Assembly (NCBI GenBank): GCA_030847615.1
Contig: JAUMIR010000014.1
Location: 12,128,501 to 12,192,500 of the forward strand
Direction of reading: 5' to 3'
From: Gambelia wislizenii
Lineage: Eukaryota > Chordata > Lepidosauria > Squamata > Crotaphytidae
Length of the DNA stretch: 64,000 nt
Shown here: positions 10,931 through 20,120 of the stretch, piece by piece
How the letters are laid out: the number at the start of each line of letters is the position of its first letter
Numbering within the stretch: the first letter of the stretch is position 1
Made by a program: the position numbers and the translations under genes
The notes under the pieces: model-generated
Database searches by the model: none
Seen by the model: only the letters and a program-made list of their open reading frames with translations
What the model was told of the DNA's origin: nothing

Positions 10931-11046
10931 AAAGATCTTGTAGCACCTTTGAGACTGAGAAAGTAGTTTGTATCATAAGCTTTTGTACGCTAAGTTTATG
11001 CTACAAACTGCTTTCTCTCAGTTTGTCTCAAAGGTGCTACAAGATC
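10931..11046. mobile_element. Palindromic MITE (~115 bp)
   Basis: The left arm AGATCTTGTAGCACCTTTGA, continuing GACTGAGAAAGTAGTTTGTA, is mirrored on the right by CAAACTGCTTTCTCTCAGTT, then TGTCTCAAAGGTGCTACAAG and ATCT. The whole element folds into a hairpin with only small bulges. Such full-length foldbacks are typical of short non-autonomous DNA elements. Confidence 0.7.
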
Positions 11047-11860
11047 TCAAAGATATATCCTCCACTTATCAGCATAATATTATCAGTGCCCATTCACTCC
11101 ACGCAGATTACTAAGGCCTTAACTCAGAAAAAGGCATAACCAAAGAAACCACACATCTGCTGTCCTCAGGACAAAATAGTTCAGGTGCCGGCTTCCTGCA
11201 GTGCTTAGTCCTTAACTCGGCATGCAGAGGCAGCAACCTGCTCCAGCACATGGAGGTTTTGTTTAGCCTTCATGACAATTGTCCAAATGAACCCGCACTT
11301 CAACTGAGCAGAGAAACATTTCTTTCAACTTTTCAGAATATCCTTTTGTTCCGTTTCTTTGAACCTCATTTCCAATATTACAAGAGAAGCAAACGAGAGG
11401 GGGGGGGATTCTCTATCTCCTCTCTCCACCGATCATGCCTAACTTTTTAAAGTCATCACTTTCAAAGAATATACTTAGCCAAGGACAGAGAATCCAGTGT
11501 TAAATGATTAAAAGAAACATGATGATATTAAAGAATCTATCCAGGCCTTTATGATATTGCACGGGTGGTTTTATTTAAAGGAGAAGAAAATACAGAGAGA
11601 TGCATCCTTTACCCAATGTAAAATCATAATACTCATAACACCACCATGTATTGGAACAACATACAAGACAAGGGACACATCCTGACAGATTAAAATGACC
11701 AGACAGTACCAGATTTTGTCCTTGTTCTTTCCAATTTCATTTTGGAGATCCATACAAGTTTTGTTTATCCCAGAATATCTTCTGTCAGCTCCTGATACAG
11801 AGACTTTTTGTACCAACTTCCCAGGTTGGTTTATTTTAACCCAGTATAAAATATGAGACC
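11047..11860. other. No recognised feature
   Basis: Mixed non-coding sequence. No element ends, coding exons or RNA genes could be supported. Confidence 0.4.
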
Positions 11861-12110
11861 CAGTGTAGTATAGTGGTTTGAGTATTGGCCTAAGACTCTG
11901 GAGACCAGGGTTCGATTCTCTCCCTGCTTGGCCATGGAACCCCACGGGGTGACCATGGGGAAGTCATACACTCTCAGCCTCAGAGGAAGGCAAAGGCAAA
12001 TCCCCTCTGAATAAATCTTGCCAAGAAAACCTCTGATAGGGTCACCATAGGTTGGAAGCCTTAGGGTCACCATAAGTTTGAAATGATTTGAAGACAGACA
12101 ACAACAACAA
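11861..12110 (+). mobile_element. tRNA-derived SINE, near full length
   Basis: The head has a pol III A-box-like stretch (GTATAGTGGTTTGAGTATTG) and a B-box (GGGTTCGATTC, 11908-11918), then a body with GTGACCATGGGGAAGTCATA and CAAATCTTGCCAAGAAAACC-type segments, and an (ACA)n tail at about 12097-12110. It is transcribed by RNA polymerase III in active copies. The same family is antisense at 29200 and 30290 and fragmentary at 1172. Confidence 0.8.
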
Positions 12111-12318
12111 GAATATAACATAAAATTGGAAATAAGAGGAACAAAATCTGGGACTTTTCAGTCTGGATGCACTCGTGGTCTGAGGAATATGTAAACTCAT
12201 ATACAGAGGCAACAGCAAAGAAGAAGCCAACCTGTGGATTTATGAGACACCAAGAAAGTGGCAACAGGGGCAGGCCACACACATCCACCATATGAGCGAC
12301 ACAATGAGCTGCTTTATA

Positions 12319-12554
12319 CAGTTGGCCCTCCATATACACGGGTTCTACATCCACTGATTTAACCAACCATGGCGTGAAAATATTCGGGGGTGGGGGGGTA
12401 TTCCAAAAAGCAAACCATGCTGTTTGCCATTTTATGTAAGAGACACCATTTTGCTATACCATTGTATACAACGGGAGTTGAGCATCCACAGATTTTGGTA
12501 TCCATGGGGGGCAGGAGGCTGAAACCAAACCCCAGCAGATATGAAGGCTCACTG
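12319..12554. mobile_element. Tigger-type MITE (CAGTTGGCCCTCC end)
   Basis: Begins CAGTTGGCCCTCCATATACA after TA at 12317-12318. It contains AACCAACCATGGCGTGAAAA, the arrangement known from Tigger/MER2-like pogo MITEs, and the internal GACACCATTTTGCTATACCA shared with 20193, 32138 and 39687. The right end GGCTCACTG is slightly decayed. Confidence 0.75.
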
Positions 12555-13437
12555 CATGAGTTAGACCCTTGGTCTACTCAGCCTTGTATAATAACTCTTG
12601 AGAAGCAGTGAGAACTCCCCACGGTGTTAGGCAAGATTCTTTCCTAGCCTCAACAGCAGATGCCATTGTGGCCTGAACCCAGGACTTTCTGCGTAGGAAC
12701 ATAGAAAACTTGCTTCCAGTAACCAGGCCCTTAGTGGGTCCACCTAGCCTAGACCTACACTATCAACTCTGACCAACAGCCAGAACTGAGACAGAATTCT
12801 TTCCTGACTGTACCTGGAAATCTCTGGTCTTCCCCTGAAGTGCTCTCTCAAGGGCATGAATAGATATGCCCTGGTGCAAGTGCAGAGTGCTTTCAGACAC
12901 ACAGAATGCAATCCCATGCAACTTTAACACAAGCCTCAGTCCTCCTCTTTCTCCCTTCATTGAGATCAGTTGGGCATCCCATCTGTCAAGTAAACAGGCT
13001 AAGACATGGGAGAGTGGGCAACTCTGAAAAAAAAATTTCTAGAAAAGAATCAAAGGAGCTTAAGGTTGCACTGGAGAGGATGGGGGATGCCAAGTCTCAA
13101 TGGAGCATCCTAACATCCCCCTTAAGTGTGTCTTCCCAAACCCACCCTCAAATGTACCATGGCAGGAATTTAGAGAGGGAGGTTCCAACCTACCTGATGC
13201 CCCAGTTTCTTGGAGAAAGAGAATGGGAAAAGATGGGGGTGGGCAGTAGGGTAAAGAGAGGGGAAATGGTGGGGTTGGGGGGCCTAGAAACAATGCAGAA
13301 TGGACTTGAGCAGCCCCCCCTCCTCACCCTCCACATCCAGGACCCCAGAACTGTTTTTAAGGTGGGGGAGTCAACACTGTCAGCTGGGCCATTATTAATT
13401 TTGATTGCTTGCAGGTGTGCTTTTACAAATAGGGCCT
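12555..13437. other. No firm feature; G-rich stretch 13190-13330
   Basis: An open frame of 177 codons at 12906-13439 lacks any recognisable domain and has no splice or family support, so I do not call it a gene. No element ends are clear. Confidence 0.4.
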
Positions 13438-13532
13438 AAATACCCTAAAGGTACCAGAGTCCGTCTGATCTCGGAAGCTAAGCAGTTGCTATTGGAATGG
13501 GAGACTGCCAATGAATATCAGGTCCTGTAGGC
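13438..13532 (+). mobile_element. 5S-rRNA-derived SINE, best copy
   Basis: GTCTGATCTCGGAAGCTAAG, then ATGGGAGACTGCC and TCAGGTCCTGTAGGC align along the 5S rRNA gene from its A-box to its 3' end, preceded by TACCCTAAAGGTACCAGAG. A deletion removes the GGTCGGGCCTGG region. It is immediately followed, without a gap, by a hAT element. 5S-headed SINEs of this type are known from squamates. Confidence 0.8.
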
Positions 13533-13886
13533 CAGTGGTTCTTAACCTGTGGTCCGGGGACCCCCAGGTGGCTGCAATGTCCTCACAGGGGGTCCACGAA
13601 GGATTGAAGGCTGCTCAGCCCATGTGGCAGGAGCCAAGGCAAAGGCTGGCTGGCTTGACCTAAGCATTGCTGTTCAATCCGCTCCAGCCACAAATTTGCA
13701 GGAAGAAGCTGGAGAAAAATCTTCCCTCCCCATCCAGTGCCTCTGAGGGAAGGTTTAATGGATGGTGTAATTCCATTATTGTTGTTGTTGTTATGGTTTT
13801 AAATCTTGAGTTAAGTCTTGGGGTTCTGTGGCAATAAAAGATATTTAAAGGGGGTCCCTGGTAAAGAAAATGTTAAGAGCCACATC
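13533..13886 (+). mobile_element. hAT-type non-autonomous element (CAGTGGTTCTTAACC)
   Basis: Starts CAGTGGTTCTTAACCTGTGG, the classic Charlie-like hAT terminus. Near the end it has GGTCCCTGGTAAAGAAAATG, TTAAGAGCCAC, the imperfect inverse of the start. No transposase is encoded. Related copies at 21052, 31283 and 51291 have matching interiors (GGAAGGTTTAATGGATGGT). Confidence 0.8.
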
Positions 13887-13898
13887 TCTAACCTAATA

Positions 13899-13920
13899 TC
13901 TATCTATCTATCTATCTACT
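13899..13920 (+). repeat. (TATC)n microsatellite
   Basis: Five to six TATC units at the right edge of the hAT element. Confidence 0.85.
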
Positions 13921-14370
13921 CTAATACTGAATAGGATACCAGCCCATATTTGTATTATTAGCAGCAGTCTCTGATTTATAATATGATTTTTTAACTAATT
14001 ACTTTTTTCAAGAAAGAAAGTTGACCAGTCCCCAATAAATCACTGGGGAAAGAAGAAAACCTAATGAAGATTCAACACCAGGGAAAGAACTTTGTCAGAG
14101 GAGCAAACTCTCCTCTCTCATCATTTTAGAGGCAGGAACTGTTAAAACCTAAGTGGTTTAGAGGCAGGAACTGCCTTGCCTAAGAAAACTCTAGGAAATC
14201 CCTGAGGTCACCCTAAATGGGCAGACGACTGGAAGACAACACAGGCTTTTCACAAAACAATCAAAACACAACACATTGCATCGAAACCACCACCATCACA
14301 TTCGGAGTCCCAGGAAAGCAACATAGCAAACTAATCCTTCAGTAAGCTTGGGCTTGAACATTCCTGGGGC
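13921..14370. other. No recognised feature
   Basis: Non-coding. A short local duplication is present (GAGGCAGGAACTG at about 14130 and 14161). Confidence 0.4.
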
Positions 14371-14399
14371 TTGGACTACCACCAAGGGGGACTGGTTTT

Positions 14400-15110
14400 G
14401 CCAGATAATTTTGGGGCGGGGAGGCTTGAGCCTGGAGTCCAGTCTGGGACGAGGGGCTGATCCCCTCCCCTTCCCGAGTCCATCTCTGGGAGGGGGCAAG
14501 TCTTGCAGGGGTATGTGAATCTTGAAGACCTCCTTTCCAGAATCAATATGGGGGTGGGTGCTAGTCCTGGGTAGTGGGTTGATGGTCCCTCTCCCCCCAC
14601 TCCGTTTGGGTGCCCATTTCTGGAAGGGGGCGAGTCTTTGGGGGGTATGTGAATCTTGAAGACCCCTTTCCCAGAATCAATATGGGGGGGGCACTAGTCC
14701 TGGGTGGATTGATTGCCCCTCCGTTTGGGTACCCATTTCTGGGAGGGGGCGAGTCGGGAGGGGGTATGTGAATCTTGAGATCCCCTTTCCAGAATCAATA
14801 GGGGGGGAGCACTAGTCCTGGATGGGTTGGTCAGCCCTCCGTTTGGGTGGCCATTTCTAGGAGGGGGCGAGTTTTTGGGGAGGGTATGTGAATCTTGAAA
14901 ACCCTTTTCCAAAATCAATGGGGGGGGTTTGCTAGTCCTGGGTGGGTGGATCACCCCAGGTTTGGGTGCCCATTTCTGGGAGGGGGCGAGTCTTGGGGGG
15001 GGTATGTGAATCTTTTTCCAGAATCAATATGGGGGGGCGCTCCTCCATTTGGGTTCCATTTCTGGGAGGGGGCGAGTCTTGAGGAGGTGAGGGGAGTCAG
15101 GCCTCCCGGA
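14400..15110 (+). repeat. G-rich minisatellite, ~110-140-bp unit, ~6 copies
   Basis: The unit contains GGGAGGGGGCGAGTC, GGTATGTGAATCTTGA, CCTTTCCAGAATCAATA, GGGGGG, CACTAGTCCTGGGTGG and CTCCGTTTGGGTGCCCATTT. GTATGTGAATCTT recurs at about 14512, 14645, 14763, 14883 and 15002. Copies vary in length and in their G-runs. Short open frames on either strand are by-products of the repetition. It directly precedes the hAT element at 15162 and the CpG island. Confidence 0.8.
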
Positions 15111-15161
15111 GTCTGGCGGGTGGGGGGAGCTCCCTCCTCGAAGCCCTGCCTGTCTTGTGGG

Positions 15162-15381
15162 CAGGGCCGGTTTAAGGAATGGGGGTGTGTGCAACGCTTT
15201 TATTTGCGGGGGGCATATGTTTATCTCAGGTCAATGTAACCGAACCGAACCTATTCACAGTACAGCCTATTCAGATTATTACTAATAATGTTTCTGCAGG
15301 AGGAGGGTTACGACAGGGCCCCCAAACAATGACGGGCCCCCCTGCGACTGCAGGTGTTGCACGGCCCTTATACCGGCCCTG
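15162..15381. mobile_element. Small hAT-like MITE
   Basis: The ends are CAGGGCCGGTTTAAG and, inverted, CTTATACCGGCCCTG. The flanking 8-mers CTTGTGGG (15154-15161) and CTTGTGTC (15382-15389) agree at 6 of 8 positions, consistent with an 8-bp hAT target duplication. The interior is AT-richer than the CpG island it abuts. No transposase is encoded. Confidence 0.65.
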
Positions 15382-15689
15382 CTTGTGTCGGGGGGGGGAG
15401 CTTGAGCCCCCCACCCGCCCCATTCCGGGGTCCGCTTCCCCAGACAGACACTCAGTCAGCCAGCTCACGTCGGGCGGCGGAAGGGAGAGAAGGCAGCCTC
15501 CCCAACAGGCCGCGCCATGGGCTCCTTTGTGCCGGCTGAGGCGGCGGAGGAAGAGGAGGAGGAAGCGGAGGCCAGGCCCCGCGCGCGCGAAAGCCAAGCC
15601 CCGCGCGCCTCGCCCCCTTCTCTCCGGGGCTGCCCCCTTCCTCTCCACCGCCCCCGCTTCAGAAGATGGCGGGCGCGAGGGGGGGAACG

Positions 15690-16510
15690 GAGGAAGAGGG
15701 GGAGGGAGACGGCGGCGCCAAAGCGACCCCAGGAAGCCCCTTTCCCCCTCCCTCTCCATTTTATTTTCCCTCTCCGGGGCCGGAGCGCTGAGGCGGGGGG
15801 CGCGACGGCGAGGAAGAGGACGGCGGGGCCAAAACGACCCCCGAGAGCCCCCTTGTTTTATTTTCCCTCTCCAGGGCCGGAGCGCTGAGGTGAGGCGGGG
15901 GGCGGGCGACGACGAGGAAGAGGACGACGGCGGCGCCAAAGCGACCCCCAGAATCCCCGCTTTTTTATTTTCCCTCACCAGGGCTGAGGTAGGGGCGGAC
16001 GAGGAGGAGGAAGAAGAGGACGGCGGTGCCAAAGCGACCCCAGAGACCCCCCATTTTCCCCCTCCCTCTTTTTTTTCTTCCAGGGCCGGAGCGCTGAGGC
16101 AAGGTGGGGGGGCGGACGACGAGGAGGAGGAAGAGGAGGACGTCGGCGCCCAAAAGACCCCAAAGAGTCCCCCCCCACTCTTCAAGGCCGGAGCGCTGAG
16201 GCGGGGGGCGCGACGACGAGGAGGACGGCGGCGCCAAAGCGACCCCCTTCCCCCCCTCTATTTTTTATCCTCCCTCTTCGGGGCGCTGAGGTGAAGCGAG
16301 TCGGGCTGGGGTGAGGGACGACAAGAAAGAGGACGGCGGCGCCAAAGCGACCCCAGAGACCCCCCTTTCCCCCCTCCCTCTCTTTTTTATTCCCCCTCTC
16401 CAGAGCCGGAGCGCTGAGGGGAGGTTGCGGGGGACGGCCAACGACGAGGAAGAGGAGGACGGCGGCGCTCAAAAGACCCCAGGGAGACCCTTTCCCTTCT
16501 TTCGCTCCAG
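15690..16510 (+). repeat. GC-rich tandem repeat (~90-130-bp unit) in the CpG island
   Basis: Each unit has GAGGAAGAGGACGGCGG, GCCAAAGCGACCCC, a T/C-rich stretch with TTTATTTTCCCTCTCC, and GGGCCGGAGCGCTGAGG. The last motif occurs at about 15777, 15871, 16084, 16184 and 16404, with shorter relatives at 15983 and 16279. About eight units vary in length. Several units juxtapose a polypyrimidine-CAG and a GAG/GTGAGG-like donor. Confidence 0.8.
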
Positions 16511-16600
16511 AGGTGGGGGGCGCGAGGGAGAGGAGAGGTGGCCGCCTAAGCAACCCTCTGCCTTGACCACTCGGCCTTTGGCGTGGCTCTGGCCTGGCCT

Positions 16601-16720
16601 GGCCCGCCGCCTTCCGCGGATGCCTTTTGTTGTGGCGGCGACACTGTTGCGAGCGCCCGTCCGGGCGCTCGCAACAGTGTCGCCGCCACAACAAAAGGCA
16701 TCCGCGGAAGGCGGCGGGCC
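16601..16720. repeat. Perfect palindrome, 59-bp arms, 2-bp spacer
   Basis: Positions 16601-16659 are the exact reverse complement of 16662-16720, separated only by TC (16660-16661). The arms begin GGCCCGCCGCCTTCCGCGGA and end CGAGCGCCCG at the centre. Pairing stops abruptly on both sides (T at 16600 against T at 16721). It could extrude as a cruciform or fold as a 59-bp hairpin in RNA. It may alternatively be a templated-insertion or fold-back assembly artefact. Confidence 0.95.
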
Positions 16721-16959
16721 TGCCTGCCTTCCTCCCTCTTGGCATCGAGACCCCCTTTCCTTTCTCCCTCCTGGGCTTCCTCGCCATTTGCATCCCGGCC
16801 TTCCGCCCCCTCCCCAACTAGAGCCGCCCCACCGACGCGCTTACTTGGCCCGGGCAGCCGCCGCCACCGCTGCCCTCTTCGCCGGGCCGGTGCGCGCCCG
16901 CGCCTGCCTGCCTGCCTGCCCGCCCGCCTTGGCGGCTGGGTCCCCTCCTTCCTGCCCTC

Positions 16960-17045
16960 CTCCTCGGAGCCTCCTCCTCTTCCTCGGAGCCTTCTCCTCC
17001 TCCTCCTCCTCCTCTTCGGAGCCTTCTCCTCCTCCTCTCTTCCAC
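16960..17045 (+). repeat. (CCT)n-rich simple repeat
   Basis: Runs of CTC/CCT with repeated CTCGGAGCCT motifs. They create Ser-rich and Glu-rich pseudo-frames on the two strands. Confidence 0.8.
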
Positions 17046-17726
17046 TATTTTAATTTCTCCAACCCCTCTTTCTTTTCCAAGCGCAGCAGCAAGCGATGCG
17101 CTAGCTCCAACCAGCCACCGATGGTGACCCCCCTCCCCAGCACCGCTCATGCGCCGCCCTGGCTCCCAAGCGCAGGGCAGGCCGGGAAATGGAGTCCGGC
17201 GACCCCTCTGGGCCCCAGGAGCACCCCAGGGTCGAGACTACCAATCCCAGGGTTCGCCGCGTAAACCGCCCCTCTTTCTTTTCTTTCTTTCTTCTCCCTC
17301 CTCCTCCTCCTCGCTTTATTTATTTTTTGGTGGGTGGAGGGGGGGGGAGCTAGCTAAATGAAGAAAGGAAAGGAAAGGGGTCGTTCTTCCAAGGCTGTTG
17401 TCGCCTTTTGCCTGCACACGCATCGGCGCGGGGCTGTGGATGAAGAAAGTGTCTTGGCCAAGCCTGCCATGGAGGAGAGAGCGGGGAGGCGGGAACTCCA
17501 GAAAAGCAGACCGTTGCCAAGAAAAAGTCCGGGTCTCAACCCTTGCCCCCCCCCGCTCTCCTGTTTTGCTCGAATAGAGACACTCCTCCTGCCTGAGTTG
17601 GCCAGTGGCTGTGTGAATGCGTGGACGCGTGTTTAGAGCTTCCCCCTCCTCCTCCAACCCTTGCCTGTCTCCTAAAAAACAGGCGCTGCATTTCTGGGGA
17701 CACCCCAGGACAGGCAGAAAGCCCCG

Positions 17727-18290
17727 ATGAATCATAGAATCAGAGAGTTGGAAGAAACCCCCAAGGGCTATCTTTTCTAACCCCCTTCTGCCCTGCAGGA
17801 ACACACAATCATAGCCCCAATGAATCAGAATTGGAGAGTTGGAAGAGACCCCCAAGGGCTATCTAGTCCAACCCCCTTCTGCCCTGCAAGAACACACAAT
17901 CAAAGCCCCACTGAATCAGAATCATAGAGTTGGAAGAGACCCCCAAAGGCTATCTTTTCTAACCCCCTTCTGCCCTGCAGGAACACACAATCATAGCCCC
18001 AATGAATCAGAATTGGAGAGTTGGAAGAGACCCCCAAGGGCTATCTAGTCCAACCCCCTTCTGCCCTGCAAGAACACACAATCAAAGCCCCACTGAATCA
18101 GAATCATAGAGTTGGAAGAGACCCCCAAGGACTATCTTGTCTAACCCCCTTCTGCCCTGCAAGACACACAATCAAAGCCCCACTGAATCACAATCATAGA
18201 GTTGGAAGAGACCCCAAGGGCTATCTAGTCCAACCCCCTTCTGCCCTGCAGGAACACACAATCAAAGCACACCTGACAGATGGCCATCCA
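17727..18290 (-). repeat. Tandem array of CR1 3' tails, ~91-bp unit, 6 copies
   Basis: The antisense CR1 3' end (AATCATAGAGTTGGAAGAGA, CCCCCAAGGGCTATCTAGTC, CAACCCCCTTCTGCCCTGCA, GGAACACACAATCAAAGC) is repeated head to tail about six times at about 91-bp intervals. The sixth copy continues into the normal next part of CR1 (GACAGATGGCCATCCAAGCC, to about 18355). The units differ slightly and alternate in sequence type, suggesting two-unit duplication steps. Confidence 0.85.
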
Positions 18291-18355
18291 AGCCTCTGTA
18301 TAAAAACCTCCAAAGAAGGCGACTCCACCACACTCCAAGGCAATGTATTCCACTA

Positions 18356-18565
18356 CCAAACAGTTATAGGGCTATTATTCCACTTTAACTGCTATGGCTA
18401 CCTCCTGTGGAATCCTGGGATTTGCGGTTTAAGGAAAGGCATTTACTGTAGAACTCTCAGCCAGAGAACTCTTAGGCCTCCCTAAACCGTAAATGCCATG
18501 ATTCCACAGGAGGTAGCCATATCAGTTAAAATGGAATAATAGCACTATAACAGTGTAGTGTGGGT
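18356..18565. mobile_element. Palindromic MITE (GCTATTATTCCACTTTAACTG family)
   Basis: The left arm TATAGGGCTATTATTCCACT and GGTTTAAGGAAAGGCATTTA are mirrored by TAAACCGTAAATGCCATGAT and AAATGGAATAATAGCACTAT. The whole ~205 bp folds on itself. Sister copies are at 23458, 27283, 28763 and 38269 and, split, at 18745/19290. Confidence 0.75.
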
Positions 18566-18744
18566 AGACAGGAAGAGGCTTCCTTTGCTGAAGTGCCCGC
18601 CACTGGGTCGTGCTGTCATCATCATCATCTGGGGCAATGGCGCCAGCAAGCTGTCCCAGAATCACTCCAGAACCAGACGAGTTTTCAATGCACTTTGGGG
18701 AACAACGTGGGCTTTCGGTCCAAATTGTTAACGTGCATCCCAAG

Positions 18745-19395
18745 CAGACGTTGCATCTGCACTACATACATACAACAGTTTGATCCCATTATAACCATCA
18801 TGACTCTATCCTATAGAATTCTGGGAGTTGTAGTTTGGCAAGGGTACTTAAAATTCTCCATTTTTTATTTTATTTATTCATTGGATTTATATCCCGCCTT
18901 TCTCCTAAGATGGGATTCAAGGTGGGTTACAATAGTTTAAAAATACAACTAAAACTTCAAAAGTTAAAAAAGAATTAAATTAAATTTCAATTATTAAAAT
19001 ATAGTTAAAACACTTAATTAAAAACATATAATCGATAAAAATACAACATTTAAAAAAGTACACTAAGTAAAATTCACATTTCAAATGCCTGCCTAAATAA
19101 AAACTTCTTCAACTGCCCAGGAAAAGAGAGCGGGGGGGGGGGGGCAACCAGACTTCCCATGGAAGGGAGTTTCACAGTCTGGGAGCAGCCACTGAGAAGG
19201 CTGTCCCCTGAGTCCTCACCAACCTGGCTTGTGAAGGTGGTGAGGCTGAGAGGGACTATTATGGTTCAAAAGAGACACGAGCTCTCTAGCAGAGAATTCT
19301 AAGTACCCCCACCTAACTACAAGTCCAGGATTCTATAGGATGAAGCTCTAACATGGGACCAAACTGCTATAACTGCTTAGTTTGGAAGACTTTAC
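18745..19395. mobile_element. Palindromic MITE split by an L2-like 3' end
   Basis: The left half (18745-18860) ends with ATTCTGGGAGTTGTAGTTTG. Its inverted partner (CTACAAGTCCAGGATTCTAT, then GGGACCAAACTGCTATAACT) lies at 19315-19380. The intervening L2-like sequence at 18865-19265 separates the two halves, so the LINE arrived later. Confidence 0.6.
18865..19265 (-). mobile_element. L2-like LINE 3' end
   Basis: The minus strand reads GGCTGCTCCCAGACTGTGAA then CTCCCTTCCATGGGAAGTCT (the end of an ORF2-like frame), an A/T-rich 3' UTR, and the tail GTAACCCACCTTGAATCCCA, GGCGGGATATAAATCCAATG with (AATAA)n. It inserted into a palindromic MITE. No intact frame remains. A G-run of about 12 interrupts it near 19132-19143. 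Confidence 0.7.
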
Positions 19396-19399
19396 AAAA

Positions 19400-20100
19400 G
19401 AATCTGGAATAATAAACACCTGAGGCGAAGAACAAAAATCAGTGTGTATAGAGCCACTGTATTGTCTATTCTCCTTTATGGGTCTGAAACATGGGTCACC
19501 TATCGCCAGCACTTACGACTCCTTGAATGCTTTCATTAGCGCTGTATACGCACAATCCTAAATATACACTGGATTGATTATGTGACAAATGTTGCTGTCC
19601 TTGAGCCAGCAGGGATCACCAGCACTGAGGCCATGATATTGAGAACACAGCTGCGCTGGGCAGGGCACGTTTCTAGGATGGAGGACCATCGGCCCCCCAA
19701 AATAGTACTCTACGGTGAACTTGCCATGGGTCAGCGTAAGAGGGGCACTCCAAAAGAGCGATACAAGGACTCCCTGAAACAACATCTCAGGCTCAGGCCA
19801 AATTGATCTCCAACAATGGTCCGCCCTGGCCTCACATCGGGAGGCATGGAGACGCACTATCCACAATGCTGCACAATGCTGAGAACTCATGCCGAACAAG
19901 TCTTGAAGAGAAACAACAACGCAGAAAGAATCACAACCCGGAAACATCACCCAAGGAGACCTTCTGCTGTGCTTTCTGCAACCGGACATGTTTATCTCTG
20001 ATTGCCCTTTTCTGTCATCAGCACACTTGCAGAAAGTGCAGGATGAGCCCTTCCTGAATCTTCATTTGCAAAGAAAAGCCAGAGAGTGTAGAGCCAGAGT
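19400..20100 (+). pseudogene. Non-LTR retrotransposon ORF C-terminus with zinc finger
   Basis: A frame starting around 19430 reads TKISVYRATVLSILLYGSET, QHLRLLECFHQRC and EAMILRTQLRWAGHVSRMED (within the open stretch 19582-19806), then DSLKQHLRLRP. After a frameshift the end contains CCAFCNRTCLSLIALFCHQH, a C2H2-type finger at about 19965-20026. This order (LLYGSETW, RWAGHV.RM, C-terminal finger) is typical of the ORF2 C-terminus of a LINE group often annotated as endonuclease-reverse transcriptase. I cannot fix the clade (RTE-, Rex1- or Vingi-like). Stops and at least one frameshift disable it. Confidence 0.65.
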
Positions 20101-20120
20101 GAGGAGTGTCTGCCATCTCA

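Larger units (their letters stand above)
15400..17270. promoter_or_regulatory. CpG island, possible divergent BRD3 promoter
   Basis: About 1.9 kb very rich in G+C and in undepleted CpG, unlike its surroundings. This marks a constitutively unmethylated promoter in vertebrates. No coding exon is recognisable. Known gene order in human (BRD3 on the opposite strand next to WDR5) makes a BRD3 non-coding first exon on the minus strand the best guess, with the protein-coding exons off the left edge or far into the neighbouring sequence. The alternative is a GC-rich repeat island without promoter function. Long frames on both strands (371 and 317 codons +, 304 codons -) are low-complexity Arg/Pro/Ala/Ser runs, not proteins. 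Confidence 0.5.

Noticed and set aside
11861..11935. Functional tRNA gene
   Set aside because: A- and B-box-like stretches are present but no cloverleaf forms, and the SINE body follows.
12906..13439. 177-codon frame
   Set aside because: No start context, splice or family support; ends inside the 5S-derived SINE leader.
13438..13532. Functional 5S rRNA gene
   Set aside because: Internal deletion of the GGTCGGGCCTGG region, extra leader, and several degenerate relatives; this is a SINE head or pseudogene.
15179..16294. 371-codon open frame (+), with a 304-codon frame opposite
   Set aside because: Both are low-complexity products of a GC-rich tandem repeat; residues simply echo the DNA unit in each frame and no domain is visible.
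16311..17264. 317-codon frame across the palindrome
   Set aside because: Pro/Ser/Ala-rich, runs through the inverted repeat and CCT repeats, no homology recognised; stop-poor GC-rich DNA explains it.
17839..18485. Repeated protein-like sequence (NQNHRVGRDPQ)
   Set aside because: Translation of antisense CR1 tails; not a protein repeat.
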